A DNA stretch of 64,000 nucleotides, from NCBI GenBank assembly GCA_963710615.1, contig CAVQBF010000026.1, positions 1-64,000 on the forward strand, read 5' to 3'. Made by a program: the position numbers and the translations under genes. The notes under the pieces are model-generated. The model saw nothing but the letters and a program-made list of their open reading frames with translations. It had not been told where the DNA came from and did not search any database. Positions 54,873 through 63,466 of the stretch are shown one piece after another (within the stretch, counting starts at the first letter, position 1; every line of letters starts with the position of its first letter). Source of the stretch: GCA-2746605 sp963710615. Its GTDB lineage: Bacteria; Bacteroidota; Ignavibacteria; Ignavibacteriales; Melioribacteraceae.

Positions 54873-56129
54873 TCAAATCGCTAATTTTAATTTAATCTGA
54901 CCAATGAGATAAATACTACCGAGAACAACCAAACATTCCTCATTATTTTTATGCAAGTGATTTAAGACTAATTTCTCGGGTGAATTATCAATCTTTGATT
55001 TAACATTAATATTATCGGCAATAGATTTAATTTCTTCAGCGGTTGCCGCTCTTTCATAATTTGTTGAAGTAATATAAATATCCGTGAAATAATTATTTAC
55101 CGCAGTAAGCATCTCTGCAATTTTTTTATCTTTCATTGCACCAAATATTAAAGAACACTTCTTATATTTATGATACTCGTTCTTAAACTCATCAAGAAAA
55201 ATATTTAGACCTTCCAGATTATGAGCAGAATCAAATATTATATTCCTCTTCTCTCCAAATCTTTCATATCTGCCTTGAATACCACTATTGGCAACAACAT
55301 TATCGAGCCCATTTTGAATAGTTTTATGATCAATAATATTTAAAGTTTTACTTAATGTTAAAATTGCGAGCGCAGAATTTTTAAGTTGGTGTTCACCTTT
55401 TAGCCCTATTTTTTCATATGCTCTTTTTACTGTGCCAAACTTTATATTAATTTTCTTGGAATTAAGACTTACATAATTATTCAGCTTAAATAATTCTGAA
55501 TTTCTTTTTTCACAAATTTCTTGAATTATTTTGCTAGCTTCATCAGGCAGATCGCTAATAAAAACCGGAACCCTACTTTTAATAATACCAGCTTTCTCTG
55601 TTGCAATTTTTTCTATAGTATCGCCTAAAATGTGAGTGTGCTCTAAACTAATAGAAGTAATTACAGAGGCAATTGGATTAATTGTATTTGTTGCATCCAG
55701 TCTGCCGCCTAATCCGGTTTCTATAACTGCAAAGTCAACTTTCTGCTCGGCAAAATATTGAAATGCTAATGCAGTTGTAATTTCGAAAAAAGTAGGTTTG
55801 TGCTCATCAATATAACTTTTGTTACAATCTAAAAAATTAATAATTCTAGAATCACTAATTTGCTTCCCATTGATTCTAATTCGTTCATTAAACTTAACAA
55901 AATGTGGTGATGTGTAAAGTCCAACTTTAAAACCAGCCTCTTGAAGAATACTTGCCAAGAATGAACATGTACTCCCCTTTCCATTCGATCCGGCAACATG
56001 AAAAGCTTTCAATTTTTTTTCTGGATTGCCTAGATAATTCAGCAAATGCTTAATATTATCTAAACCAAGCTTAATGTGAAATTGTTTAAGAGAGTAAATT
56101 TTTTCTAATGCCGAATCTATATCCATCAA
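54873..56129 (-). CDS. folC: Bifunctional folylpolyglutamate synthase/dihydrofolate synthase
   Basis: FolC (418 residues) adds glutamates to folates and may make dihydrofolate from dihydropteroate. It belongs to the Mur-ligase fold. Motifs are the P-loop AFHVAGSNGKGSTCSFLASIL, ETGLGGRLDATN, SISLEHTHILGDTIEKIATEKAGIIK and the C-terminal IFDSAHNLEGLNIFLDEF. It overlaps pyrD by 4 bp (ATGA), joining folate and pyrimidine genes in one transcript. Confidence 0.95.
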   Translation of the reverse strand: MMDIDSALEKIYSLKQFHIKLGLDNIKHLLNYLGNPEKKLKAFHVAGSNGKGSTCSFLASILQEAGFKVGLYTSPHFVKFNERIRINGKQISDSRIINFLDCNKSYIDEHKPTFFEITTALAFQYFAEQKVDFAVIETGLGGRLDATNTINPIASVITSISLEHTHILGDTIEKIATEKAGIIKSRVPVFISDLPDEASKIIQEICEKRNSELFKLNNYVSLNSKKINIKFGTVKRAYEKIGLKGEHQLKNSALAILTLSKTLNIIDHKTIQNGLDNVVANSGIQGRYERFGEKRNIIFDSAHNLEGLNIFLDEFKNEYHKYKKCSLIFGAMKDKKIAEMLTAVNNYFTDIYITSTNYERAATAEEIKSIADNINVKSKIDNSPEKLVLNHLHKNNEECLVVLGSIYLIGQIKLKLAI

Positions 56130-57043
56130 ATTATACGCGTAGCAATTAGATCAGATAAATTTTGAGTTGAAGTTTCTTGGCAATATTTTTCAAGTCCATC
56201 AATAATTTCAATTCCGGCTTTTGGATTTATAAAATTAATTGTACCAATCTGAAATGCTGATGCACCCACAATCATAAATTCAACAGCATCTTTCCAATTA
56301 ACAATTCCGCCAATCCCAATTATCGGTATATCAACCATCCTGCTGATTTCTAGAACTTTAGCTAAAGCAACCGGTTTAATTGCCGGGCCTGAAAGTCCGC
56401 CCGTAATATTTTTAATTTTCGGTTTCCTAGTATAAATATCAAATGAAGTCCCTACTAATGTGTTTATAGCAGAGACTGCATCACCGCCTTCTTTTTTGAC
56501 AATTTCGGCATAATCAACAATATTGGAATTATTTGGTGATAATTTAATAATTACCGGTTTTGAAGTTTTAGCTCTAACCAGCTCTGTAATTCTACCAACC
56601 GACTTAACATCATTGCCAAAGATTAAACCTCCCTCTTTAACATTGGGGCAGGAAACATTAATCTCAAAAGCTTTAATCGATTCTTCTGTATCAAGTATCT
56701 CAACACATTTAACATATTCTTCAATTGAACTTGCAGCAATATTACAAATTAAAGTGGAGTTAATTTTTTTAAGGAAAGGAATTTTTTCTTCAATAAATAC
56801 ATCCAAACCAACATTCGCCAAACCAATTGCATTCAGCATTCCTGAAGCCGTTTCAACAATTCTTTGCGGTGGATTTCCTTTTCTCGGTTTAAGTGAAATT
56901 GACTTGGTTACAATTCCCCCAATTTTACTCAGATCAATAAAATCAGATATTTCATTACCATAACCAACTGTACCGGAAGCAAGCATTACAGGATTTTTTA
57001 ATTTTAAAGAACCGATATTTACAGATAAATCTATTTTGCTCAT
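56126..57043 (-). CDS. pyrD: Dihydroorotate dehydrogenase catalytic subunit, type 1B
   Basis: PyrD (305 residues) is an FMN enzyme that oxidises dihydroorotate to orotate. It shows NPVMLASGTVGYG, KSISLKPRKGNPPQR, AFEINVSCPNVKEGG (catalytic Cys of class 1), VIIKLSPNNSNI, GGLSGPAIKPVALAKV and IIGIGGIVNWKDAVEF. Class 1B works with PyrK, encoded directly upstream with a 4-bp overlap, and uses NAD+ as acceptor. The pair is coupled in translation. Confidence 0.96.
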   Translation of the reverse strand: MSKIDLSVNIGSLKLKNPVMLASGTVGYGNEISDFIDLSKIGGIVTKSISLKPRKGNPPQRIVETASGMLNAIGLANVGLDVFIEEKIPFLKKINSTLICNIAASSIEEYVKCVEILDTEESIKAFEINVSCPNVKEGGLIFGNDVKSVGRITELVRAKTSKPVIIKLSPNNSNIVDYAEIVKKEGGDAVSAINTLVGTSFDIYTRKPKIKNITGGLSGPAIKPVALAKVLEISRMVDIPIIGIGGIVNWKDAVEFMIVGASAFQIGTINFINPKAGIEIIDGLEKYCQETSTQNLSDLIATRII

Positions 57044-57798
57044 ATCGTAACGTCCTGCAAATTGAAAATTGGTCCATCTTTGCAGATTAACTTATAGCTA
57101 TCTTCATCCTTATATTCAATAGGACAACCCTGGCAGATTCCAAAACCACAAGCCATAGCTGATTCCATTGATACATCACATTCAATATTTTTTTCAAATG
57201 CAAACTTCTTAAGTGAACTAAACATTGCATTTGGGCCACAAGCAAATATTTTAATTCTTTCAGATTTGATTTCATCAAAAATGTTTTCCAAAAGCTGAAC
57301 AGCATTTCCATGAAATCCTATGGATCCGTCATCGGAAGAGTATTTAATATTTTTTAGACCATACTCATGGACTTCACTTTTATTCCTAACGCCAAATAAT
57401 ACTGAGAATTTTTGATCAATTGAAAATTGTTTAATTAAAAAAGGAAACGGAGCAATACCAATTCCCCCACCAATAATAATGTGATGATCAACATTTTTAT
57501 CTATGACAAATGAATTGCCTAAAGGCCCAAGCAGATTTATTTTATCGCCCATTTTAAGCTCAGACATAATTTTCGTGCCTTCACCAACTACTTTGTACAT
57601 AAAAAATATTGATGATCCTTCAACATCACAGATGCTGAAAGGTCTTCGCAATAATGGGAAAAGAGTTTCAGAAACTTGTATATTGAAAAATTGTCCAGGT
57701 TTTAATTCACTAAATAGATTATTTGAATCTACTTCTAAAAGCAAAGTACCCTGAGAAATCACTTTATTTGATAATACGATTACATCTTGGATGGACAA
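57040..57798 (-). CDS. pyrK: Dihydroorotate dehydrogenase electron transfer subunit PyrK
   Basis: PyrK (252 residues) passes electrons from PyrD to NAD+. It has the ferredoxin-reductase-like FAD domain (PLLRRPFSICDVEG), the NAD domain (HHIIIGGGIGIAPFPFLIKQF) and a C-terminal 2Fe-2S site with four Cys (MACGFGICQGC...YKLICKDGP). It overlaps pyrD by 4 bp and lies 18 bp after the rpiB-like gene. Typical size. Confidence 0.95.
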   Translation of the reverse strand: MSIQDVIVLSNKVISQGTLLLEVDSNNLFSELKPGQFFNIQVSETLFPLLRRPFSICDVEGSSIFFMYKVVGEGTKIMSELKMGDKINLLGPLGNSFVIDKNVDHHIIIGGGIGIAPFPFLIKQFSIDQKFSVLFGVRNKSEVHEYGLKNIKYSSDDGSIGFHGNAVQLLENIFDEIKSERIKIFACGPNAMFSSLKKFAFEKNIECDVSMESAMACGFGICQGCPIEYKDEDSYKLICKDGPIFNLQDVTI

Positions 57799-57816
57799 TG
57801 GACGGACCTGGTTAAT

Positions 57817-58455
57817 CTACTTTTCTAATTTAGTTATTTTATCTAGTCTTCTTTGGTGCCTATCTCCCAAAAATTCACTATTGAGCCAAACATTAAGAAT
57901 AGACTTAATAGTTTCTTCACCCAAAGTTTTGGCTCCCATAACAATTATATTAGCATTGTTATGTTCACGGGCACTTCTGGCGCTAAATTCATTATAACAA
58001 GTTGCTGCTCTAATACTTGAAATTTTATTTGCTGTTATTGCTGAAGGAATTCCTGTAGCATCTAATAATATTCCAAAGTTTACAATACCTTTTTGAACTA
58101 ATTCACCAACTTTTATTGCAAAATCGGGATAATCACAAGAATCTTCATTATTGGTACCTACATCTGTTACTTCGTATCCTTCATCTTTTAAGAATTTAAT
58201 AATTATCTGCTTAATAGCAAATCCTGTATGGTCACCACCAATAGCTACTTTTTTGAACTTATAGAAAGGACCTTGGGTTAATATTTTTCCATCATTACTG
58301 CTTAATTCAGCTTTAACAAGACGAATGCCAGCTTCATTAATTTTATCTTTTGCAGCAGGAGTAAACAACTCATTTCCTGTAACTTCAAATTTTTTCTTCC
58401 CCTTATAAATAAGGTTAAGGATTTCCTTTTCGGTTATTAACTTCTTTTTAATCAT
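57817..58455 (-). CDS. RpiB/LacA/LacB-family sugar-phosphate isomerase with N-terminal extension, variant active site
   Basis: The C-terminal 145 residues (from about 66) match the RpiB family: KVAIGGDHTGFAIKQ, CDYPDFAIKVGELV, GILLDATGIPSAITANK, IRAATCYNEFSARSAREHNNANIIVMGAKTLG. RpiB interconverts ribose 5-phosphate and ribulose 5-phosphate. The catalytic Cys in the usual GxxxCGTGIG is Asp 132 here (LDATGIP), and two loop glycines have changed. The first 65 residues form an extra domain with GNELFTPAAKDKINEAGIRLVKAE. Similar TPAA-type helices occur in microcompartment-linked enzymes, but no shell protein is near. It may use another residue for catalysis or be a non-catalytic paralogue. It is 2 bp after manC. 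Confidence 0.82.
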   Translation of the reverse strand: MIKKKLITEKEILNLIYKGKKKFEVTGNELFTPAAKDKINEAGIRLVKAELSSNDGKILTQGPFYKFKKVAIGGDHTGFAIKQIIIKFLKDEGYEVTDVGTNNEDSCDYPDFAIKVGELVQKGIVNFGILLDATGIPSAITANKISSIRAATCYNEFSARSAREHNNANIIVMGAKTLGEETIKSILNVWLNSEFLGDRHQRRLDKITKLEK

Positions 58456-58457
58456 TC

Positions 58458-59526
58458 TTAAAGGTGTTCATCCTTATTATTCATTTTCAAATGATCAACA
58501 ACATGTTTAACATCTTGCGCATTTTCTCTATTGCAAATTAAAAGTGCATTCTCAGTTTCAATTACCATTATGTTTTCTAAGCCAATAACAGCCGTAAATT
58601 TTTTGGGAGAAAATAAATAACTGTTATATGTGTTCTCTGTGTAAACATCTCCCTTAATTGCATTTCCATTTTCATCTTTCTCAGAAAGCTGATACACTTC
58701 TTCCCAACTGCCAACATCACTCCATGAAAACTCACCTTTAGTCAAATAAACTTTTGATGATTTTTCCATTATCCCATAATCAATAGAAACATTTATAAGT
58801 TGACCATAAACACTAGTTAAAACTTCTTTAAAGTTGTCATCATCCTATAGCTTCTTCAATTTTTAATAATCCTTCATAAAGTTCTGGTAGATGCACACTA
58901 ATTTCATTAAGTATTGTTTCTGTTTTCCAAATAAACATTCCGGAATTCCACAGGAAATCACCAGATTCAATAAAACGTCTAGCAGTAGAAATATTGGGTT
59001 TTTCGGCAAATGTCTGGACTCTGTATATCCCTTCCGCTACTTGATCATCAATAAACTGAATATAACCGTAACCAGTTTCTGGTCTTGTGGGTTTAATACC
59101 AATTGTTACCAATGAATCTGAGGATTCAGCAAATTTAACTGCTCTTTCAATTGTGTCTTGAAATCCTTTTTTATCTAAGATTAAATGGTCAGCAGGTAGA
59201 ATAGCGGTAATTGCATTATTTGATTTTTTGTGAATTAAAACTGAAGCAAGTCCAATACAAGCTGCAGTATTTTTTCCAAAGGGTTCAGCAATAATATTTT
59301 CTTCTGGTACATCATTTAACTGCTCAACAACCCTTGGTTTTTGCAATTCATTTGTAATAACATAAATATTTTCTTTTTTCACAAATCCATCAAGTCTTCT
59401 AACAGTATCTTGAATCATTGTATTTTCGCCAAATATTCGTATTAGCTGTTTGGGTTTTTCTTGTTTACTTCTTGGCCAAAATCTTGCACCAACTCCTCCT
59501 GCCATTATCACTACAAATAAATCCAT
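58458..59526 (-). CDS. manC: Mannose-1-phosphate guanylyltransferase (frameshifted)
   Basis: The enzyme makes GDP-mannose from mannose 1-phosphate and GTP for polysaccharides and glycans. The first part (59526-58840) shows VIMAGGVGARFWPRSKQEKPKQ, AAILPADHL-like AILPADHLIL, VTIGIKPTRPETGYGYIQF and FAEKPNISTARRFIESGDFLWNSGMFIWK. The second (58769-58458) has KVYLTKGEFSWSDVGSWEEVY and NAIKGDVYTENTYNSYLF. Removing one base of CC at 58844-58845 joins KIEEAI to DDDNFKEVLTS and restores about 355 residues. The PMI-type isomerase domain of bifunctional forms is absent. It heads the rpiB-pyrK-pyrD-folC unit. As sequenced it would be inactive. Confidence 0.88.
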
Positions 59527-59603
59527 TCTGATGTAATTTCCTTTTCTACTTTAAAATTTTGTTTAACTAATTAGCGAAAGATAAGAAAAATATTTTGGTT
59601 AAT

Positions 59604-60719
59604 TTAAATTTTTCCAATGTATTTTCTTGGAACACGATTACTTATTGAACAAGTTATTTCATATGGAATTGTATTAAGTATTTTACACCAATCCCAAGCT
59701 GTTATTTTATGGTTTTTGGATTCACCCAATAATATTACATCTTCATTTATTTTTGTTTCTACTTTATTTTTTAATTTTATACTAATTCTATCCATCGAAA
59801 TTCTTCCAATTTGATCATAAACGTTATCATTGATTATCACTTTCATCTCATTACTGAGTCCTCGCAAAACTCCATCGGCATATCCAATTGGAATTGTGGC
59901 ACATTTAGTTTTTCCCGATGCTGTAAATAATCTGCCATAACCAACACTTTCACCCTTATAAATAGTGTAAATTGTTGATAATTTTGAAACTAGTGACATA
60001 ACCGGCTTAAGTTGCAGCGATTCAGATGTTTCTTGAGAAGGATAATAACCATAAAGAGACATTCCAAGTCGAACCATATCATGATAGGTATTTGGCATAT
60101 CTAAAATTGCGCCGCTATTTGATATATGTGCTAATCCATAGTTTATATTATTTTTTCGAAGATTGTTTACAATTTTGTTAAATCTTTCCAATTGAAGATT
60201 GGCAAATTCTTTATTTTTTTCATCTGATGTTGCAAAGTGAGTGTAAATTCCATCAATTTTTATTTTATTATGCTGACTTATTTTCTTAATTAATTCCAAA
60301 GCATCTCTATAGTTTATCCCTAGACGGTTCATTCCCGTATTTATATTTACATGAACGGAAATCTTCTTTTTCAGTTGTAATTGTTGAAATGTATCAATTT
60401 GTTCAGGGGTAGTTATTGAAGGAATTATTCGATAATGAAAATATTTATTAATATCATCAACTTGAAAAGGAGCAAAACACAAAATTGGTTTTTTTGTAAC
60501 TTTTGCTTTCCTTAATTCAATTCCCTCTTCAATTAAGGCTACACCGTAATATTCAGGACTGTCTTTTAATTTTTCAAGAGCTTTTACCGATTCTATCATT
60601 CCGTGTCCGTAACCATTTGCTTTTACAACTGCCATCACCTTGGTTTTGGTTTTAAGCTTTACTGCTTCAAAATTATATTGTAAGTTTGCTAGGTTTATTA
60701 AAGCTTTTGTAGGATTCAT
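59604..60719 (-). CDS. alr: Alanine racemase
   Basis: Alanine racemase (371 residues) supplies D-Ala for peptidoglycan. It is PLP-dependent, with the Lys in KVMAVVKANGYGHGMIE, HVNINTGMNRLGI, THFATSDEKN, ISNSGAILDMPNTYHDMVRLGMSLYGYYPS and the Tyr loop KGESVGYGRLF. The C-terminal domain has IPIGYADGVLRGLSN and GRISMDRISIKL. Full length. The start ATG lies in a 90-bp gap to the divergent ybjQ-like gene. Confidence 0.95.
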   Translation of the reverse strand: MNPTKALINLANLQYNFEAVKLKTKTKVMAVVKANGYGHGMIESVKALEKLKDSPEYYGVALIEEGIELRKAKVTKKPILCFAPFQVDDINKYFHYRIIPSITTPEQIDTFQQLQLKKKISVHVNINTGMNRLGINYRDALELIKKISQHNKIKIDGIYTHFATSDEKNKEFANLQLERFNKIVNNLRKNNINYGLAHISNSGAILDMPNTYHDMVRLGMSLYGYYPSQETSESLQLKPVMSLVSKLSTIYTIYKGESVGYGRLFTASGKTKCATIPIGYADGVLRGLSNEMKVIINDNVYDQIGRISMDRISIKLKNKVETKINEDVILLGESKNHKITAWDWCKILNTIPYEITCSISNRVPRKYIGKI

Positions 60720-60808
60720 ATTTTCTGAAACTATTATTGAAAAATTTACGTCTAAAATTATATATTTATTTTGATTTTACACATTTATTAAATTGGAAGG
60801 AGTAAGTA

Positions 60809-61132
60809 ATGTTAGTAAGTACAACCTCAACTTTACAGGATAGGAAAATAACCAAATATTTGGGACTAGTATCGGGTGAAGCCATTCTTGGAGCAAATAT
60901 CTTTAAAGATTTATTTGCGGGAATCAGAGATATAATTGGCGGAAGATCTGCAGCTTATGAGAAAGAACTTAAAAAAGCTAAAGATATTGCAACCGAAGAA
61001 ATGATTCAGCAAGTTACAATGCTTGGTGGTAATGCTGTAATTGGCGTTGATATAGATTATGAAACAATTTCACCAGGAACTGGGAGCATGCTAATGGTCG
61101 CAGTAAGCGGAACAGCAGTAGTTGTTGAATAG
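60809..61132 (+). CDS. YbjQ/UPF0145-family protein
   Basis: The 107-residue protein belongs to the UPF0145 (YbjQ) family: KYLGLVSGEAILGANIFKDLFAGIRDIIGGRSAAYEKEL, ATEEMIQQVTMLGGNAVIGVDIDYETIS and the closing strand MLMVAVSGTAVVV. These are small pentameric proteins annotated as putative heavy-metal binding; biochemical role unproven. A strong GGAAGGAG ribosome site lies 5 to 6 bases before the ATG. Ten ATTG repeats start 11 bp after the stop. Confidence 0.9.
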   Translation: MLVSTTSTLQDRKITKYLGLVSGEAILGANIFKDLFAGIRDIIGGRSAAYEKELKKAKDIATEEMIQQVTMLGGNAVIGVDIDYETISPGTGSMLMVAVSGTAVVVE

Positions 61133-61142
61133 TGAAGGAATA

Positions 61143-61185
<43 letters not shown>

Positions 61186-61237
61186 ATAAGTATTTGGGGA
61201 TATAGAACTTTTTGAAGTTATCTATTATCCCCTTAAA

Positions 61238-61960
61238 CTATTTTTCTGCTGAATTAATTATAGCAAACATTTCTTTGATAGCTTGTTCAATACCTACAAA
61301 AACTGACCTTGCAATTATTGATTGTCCAATGCTGACTTCATCTATATCTTTAATTGCTATAAACTCTTTCATATTTAAGTAATTTAGGCCATGTCCAGCA
61401 TTAACCCCTAAACCAAGCTTTTTTGAATGAATTGCTGCTTGTCTAATTCTTTCAAGTTCATCAAAAGCATCTTCCTCTGTAACACAATTTCCGTAAACTC
61501 CGGTATGAATTTCAATCAAATCTGAATTTATTTCTGCAGCGGCGTCAATCTGATGAAGATCAGGTTCAACAAAAATAGAAACTGGAATTTCAGATTCATG
61601 TAATTGTTCTATTGTACTTTTGAGGAGTTCAATATTATCAATTACATTTAATCCGCCTTCTGTTGTTAACTCTTCCCTTTTTTCGGGCACAAGCGTGACT
61701 AAATCCGGCAAAACATCTTTTGCGATACCAATAATTTCCGGTACGGCAGCCATTTCTAAATCTAATTTAGTTTTTAACTGTTCTCTTAAAAGACGGACGT
61801 CCCTTTCATTGATGTGTCTTCTATCTTCACGCAAATGAACAACGATTCCATCAATTCCGTAAAGCTCTGCCATCAAGGCAAATGTTACCGGATCTGGATT
61901 TTCTTCTGCTCGTGCATTTCTAAGTACAGCAACATGATCAACATTTAATGTGAATTTCAT
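61238..61960 (-). CDS. pdxJ: Pyridoxine 5'-phosphate synthase PdxJ
   Basis: PdxJ (240 residues) condenses DXP with 3-amino-2-oxopropyl phosphate to pyridoxine 5'-phosphate, the last ring-forming step of vitamin B6 synthesis. It shows FTLNVDHVAVLRNARAEENPDP, DGIVVHLREDRRHI, LDLEMAAVPEIIGIA, VTLVPEKREELTTEGG, IEIHTGVYGNC and LGVNAGHGLNYLNM. PdxA is in the same window, so this organism uses the DXP-dependent route. It stands alone. Confidence 0.96.
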   Translation of the reverse strand: MKFTLNVDHVAVLRNARAEENPDPVTFALMAELYGIDGIVVHLREDRRHINERDVRLLREQLKTKLDLEMAAVPEIIGIAKDVLPDLVTLVPEKREELTTEGGLNVIDNIELLKSTIEQLHESEIPVSIFVEPDLHQIDAAAEINSDLIEIHTGVYGNCVTEEDAFDELERIRQAAIHSKKLGLGVNAGHGLNYLNMKEFIAIKDIDEVSIGQSIIARSVFVGIEQAIKEMFAIINSAEK

Positions 61961-62261
61961 TTTATTTCCTCAGTAATTCGTCATTTAGAAAATTTTAACA
62001 TGGTAAATTTATAATAAATTACAGAAATAAGTTGGCCAATGAAAAGATTAACCTCAACGGACTCAAAAATAAAACACAAAAATCACAGAGTTTTTTTAGA
62101 TTCCGATATTCCACAGAAAAGCTGTGAAAACTGGAATGACTAACTCAAATTGTTCCTCATACCGGTTTGTGTTTTTTATAATACCGGTATCTGAGTATTA
62201 GATTCAAATATTCCAAAAGACAATCAAAAAAAGGGATTATTTAAACAGCCGCAATGAAAAA
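61961..62261. other. Intergenic region with a palindromic repeat
   Basis: This gap of 301 bp has no gene. It holds one AGATTCC...GGAATGAC repeat unit (62098-62140) and two ATACCGGT copies (62159-62166, 62181-62188) that can pair. A REP/MITE-like relic is likely; see the cluster at 63 kb. Confidence 0.6.
62098..62140. repeat. Palindromic AGATTCC/GGAATGA repeat, copy 1
   Basis: An imperfect inverted repeat: AGATTCC on the left and GGAATGAC on the right, with a CACAG/CTGTG inner stem. It resembles the other copies near 63.06-63.26 kb. Not coding. Confidence 0.6.
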
Positions 62262-62993
62262 TTAATTTTTAATAAATCCTAATAAATCCAATGCTACTAA
62301 AATTAAATAATGAATTAAGAAACCATAAAGCATAGATCTGGTTCTCAAAGCTAAATATCCTAAAAATAATCCACCAAATATTGAAGAGAAAGTTTCTATA
62401 AAAGGTTTACCTGAATGGAGTAAAACAAAGGGTATCATTTGAATGAAAATTGCATAAAGTCCAAATTTCTTTTCCAAACCAAATAAGATGTACCCGCGAA
62501 AGATGAATTCCCAGGAAAAAATGAACGCTAAAAAGAAAATCTCATAAACTAAAAAAACTATTAAATCATTTTTAGCCGAGTTCATTAGTGGAAAGTATTC
62601 TGTGAAATTTTCAGAATTTGAAACCAGAATAACAATTGGGATAAAAATAAGAATTGCAATAAATGTATATAAAATCCCAACTTTTAGATTGGCAAAGGAT
62701 ATACCAAAATCTTTAAGTTCTTCCCTAAAAATTAACTTGATTACATAAACCGGAATAATGAAAAAAAGCAGAAAATCCAGCAGAAACCAATAGACAAAAG
62801 AAGATAATTCCTCAAGAATTAAATTATCCTGTTCAATAAATGTGAATGATTCTCTAAAAAATTTGGGATTAGAGAAATACCAGCTTATTGTGAATAAAAT
62901 AATTGAGCTTAGAAAAATAATAGTTGTTTTGGAATCAAGGTTTTTTACCTCATTCTTAATATTGTGGATTTCATTTTGTACTAATTTGATCAT
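62262..62993 (-). CDS. CPBP-family intramembrane metalloprotease homologue
   Basis: This 243-residue protein has about six to seven membrane helices and the CPBP (CAAX/bacteriocin-processing) signature near the end: FSWEFIFRGYILFGLEKK, IPFVLLHSGKPFIETF and LRTRSMLYGFLIHYLILV. The usual EExxxR is WEFIFR, with only the second Glu, and the two His sites are present. Such proteins cleave membrane substrates or act in self-immunity; the target is unknown. It ends 7 bp from the edge of the repeat-bearing gap and is alone. Confidence 0.82.
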   Translation of the reverse strand: MIKLVQNEIHNIKNEVKNLDSKTTIIFLSSIILFTISWYFSNPKFFRESFTFIEQDNLILEELSSFVYWFLLDFLLFFIIPVYVIKLIFREELKDFGISFANLKVGILYTFIAILIFIPIVILVSNSENFTEYFPLMNSAKNDLIVFLVYEIFFLAFIFSWEFIFRGYILFGLEKKFGLYAIFIQMIPFVLLHSGKPFIETFSSIFGGLFLGYLALRTRSMLYGFLIHYLILVALDLLGFIKN

Positions 62994-63058
62994 GAAGTAA
63001 AAATAAGTAAAAAGGTTGAAACGTGAAAAGGAGTCAATAGACAGCAGTCAGAGTTCTG

Positions 63059-63105
63059 TAGATTCCGGATCAAGCTTGCCTGCTGCAGGCAGGTCCGAAA
63101 TGACG
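63059..63105. repeat. Palindromic AGATTCC/GGAATGA-type repeat, copy 2
   Basis: TAGATTCCGGATC...TCCGAAATGACG, with an inner TGCCTGCTGCAGGCA palindrome. Outer arms match copies 1 and 4. It looks like a REP-like hairpin of the intergenic type. Confidence 0.65.
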
Positions 63106-63160
63106 AGTTCTCTATATGTCTTTTCCGCATGTTTTTATTGGGAATCTATTAGTTTCTCTG

Positions 63161-63183
63161 GAGTCCCGCTCTAACGGGAATGA
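63161..63183. repeat. Palindromic GAGTCCCG/CGGGAATGA repeat, copy 3
   Basis: GAGTCCCGCTCTAACGGGAATGA is a short stem-loop whose outer arms (TCCCG and CGGGA) follow the same left/right pattern as copies 1, 2 and 4. Confidence 0.6.
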
Positions 63184-63193
63184 TAATAATAAT

Positions 63194-63256
63194 GCTGGTC
63201 ATGCTGAAATGTTTCTATTCAGCATCTTTTTAGATTCCGGCTCGAGGGTCGGAATG
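63194..63256. repeat. Composite palindromic repeat, copy 4
   Basis: A GCTGAAATG...ATTCAGCATC inverted repeat is followed by AGATTCCGG...CGGAATGA. The two units seem to have been placed end to end. Both are noncoding. Confidence 0.6.
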
Positions 63257-63413
63257 AAAGATCTCCTCAAGACATTGCGAACAACTTTTGATGATGTAAA
63301 CTATGAGATTCCCGCTTAAAAAGTGCTTAAATGAAGTGTAGAATAAATTGTCATGATGAAATGTTTTAATTTAGAATCTAAGATTCTGAATTAAATTCAA
63401 ATGACATACACAT

Positions 63414-63442
63414 AAAAAAACCGCAATCTAATTTGCGGTTTT
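63414..63442 (-). terminator. Rho-independent terminator of the right-edge gene
   Basis: AAAACCGCAA pairs with TTGCGGTTTT (10 bp, 6-base loop). Read on the minus strand it ends in a run of seven T. It lies 25 bases past the stop of the gene at 63467. Confidence 0.9.
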
Positions 63443-63466
63443 AAATAATAGCATTTATAAAGAGTA

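Larger units (their letters stand above)
62994..63466. other. Noncoding region carrying dispersed palindromic repeats
   Basis: This 473-bp gap has three palindromic repeat units (63059-63105, 63161-63183, 63194-63256) and a terminator (63414-63442). The only ORF (63116-63319) lies over the repeats and is judged spurious. Confidence 0.7.

Noticed and set aside
62159..63256. CRISPR array
   Set aside because: The repeats are few, unequally spaced and palindromic, with no regular spacers, and no cas genes are near.
63116..63319. A 67-codon plus-strand ORF in the repeat region
   Set aside because: It runs through palindromic repeats and shows no ribosome site or protein-like pattern.
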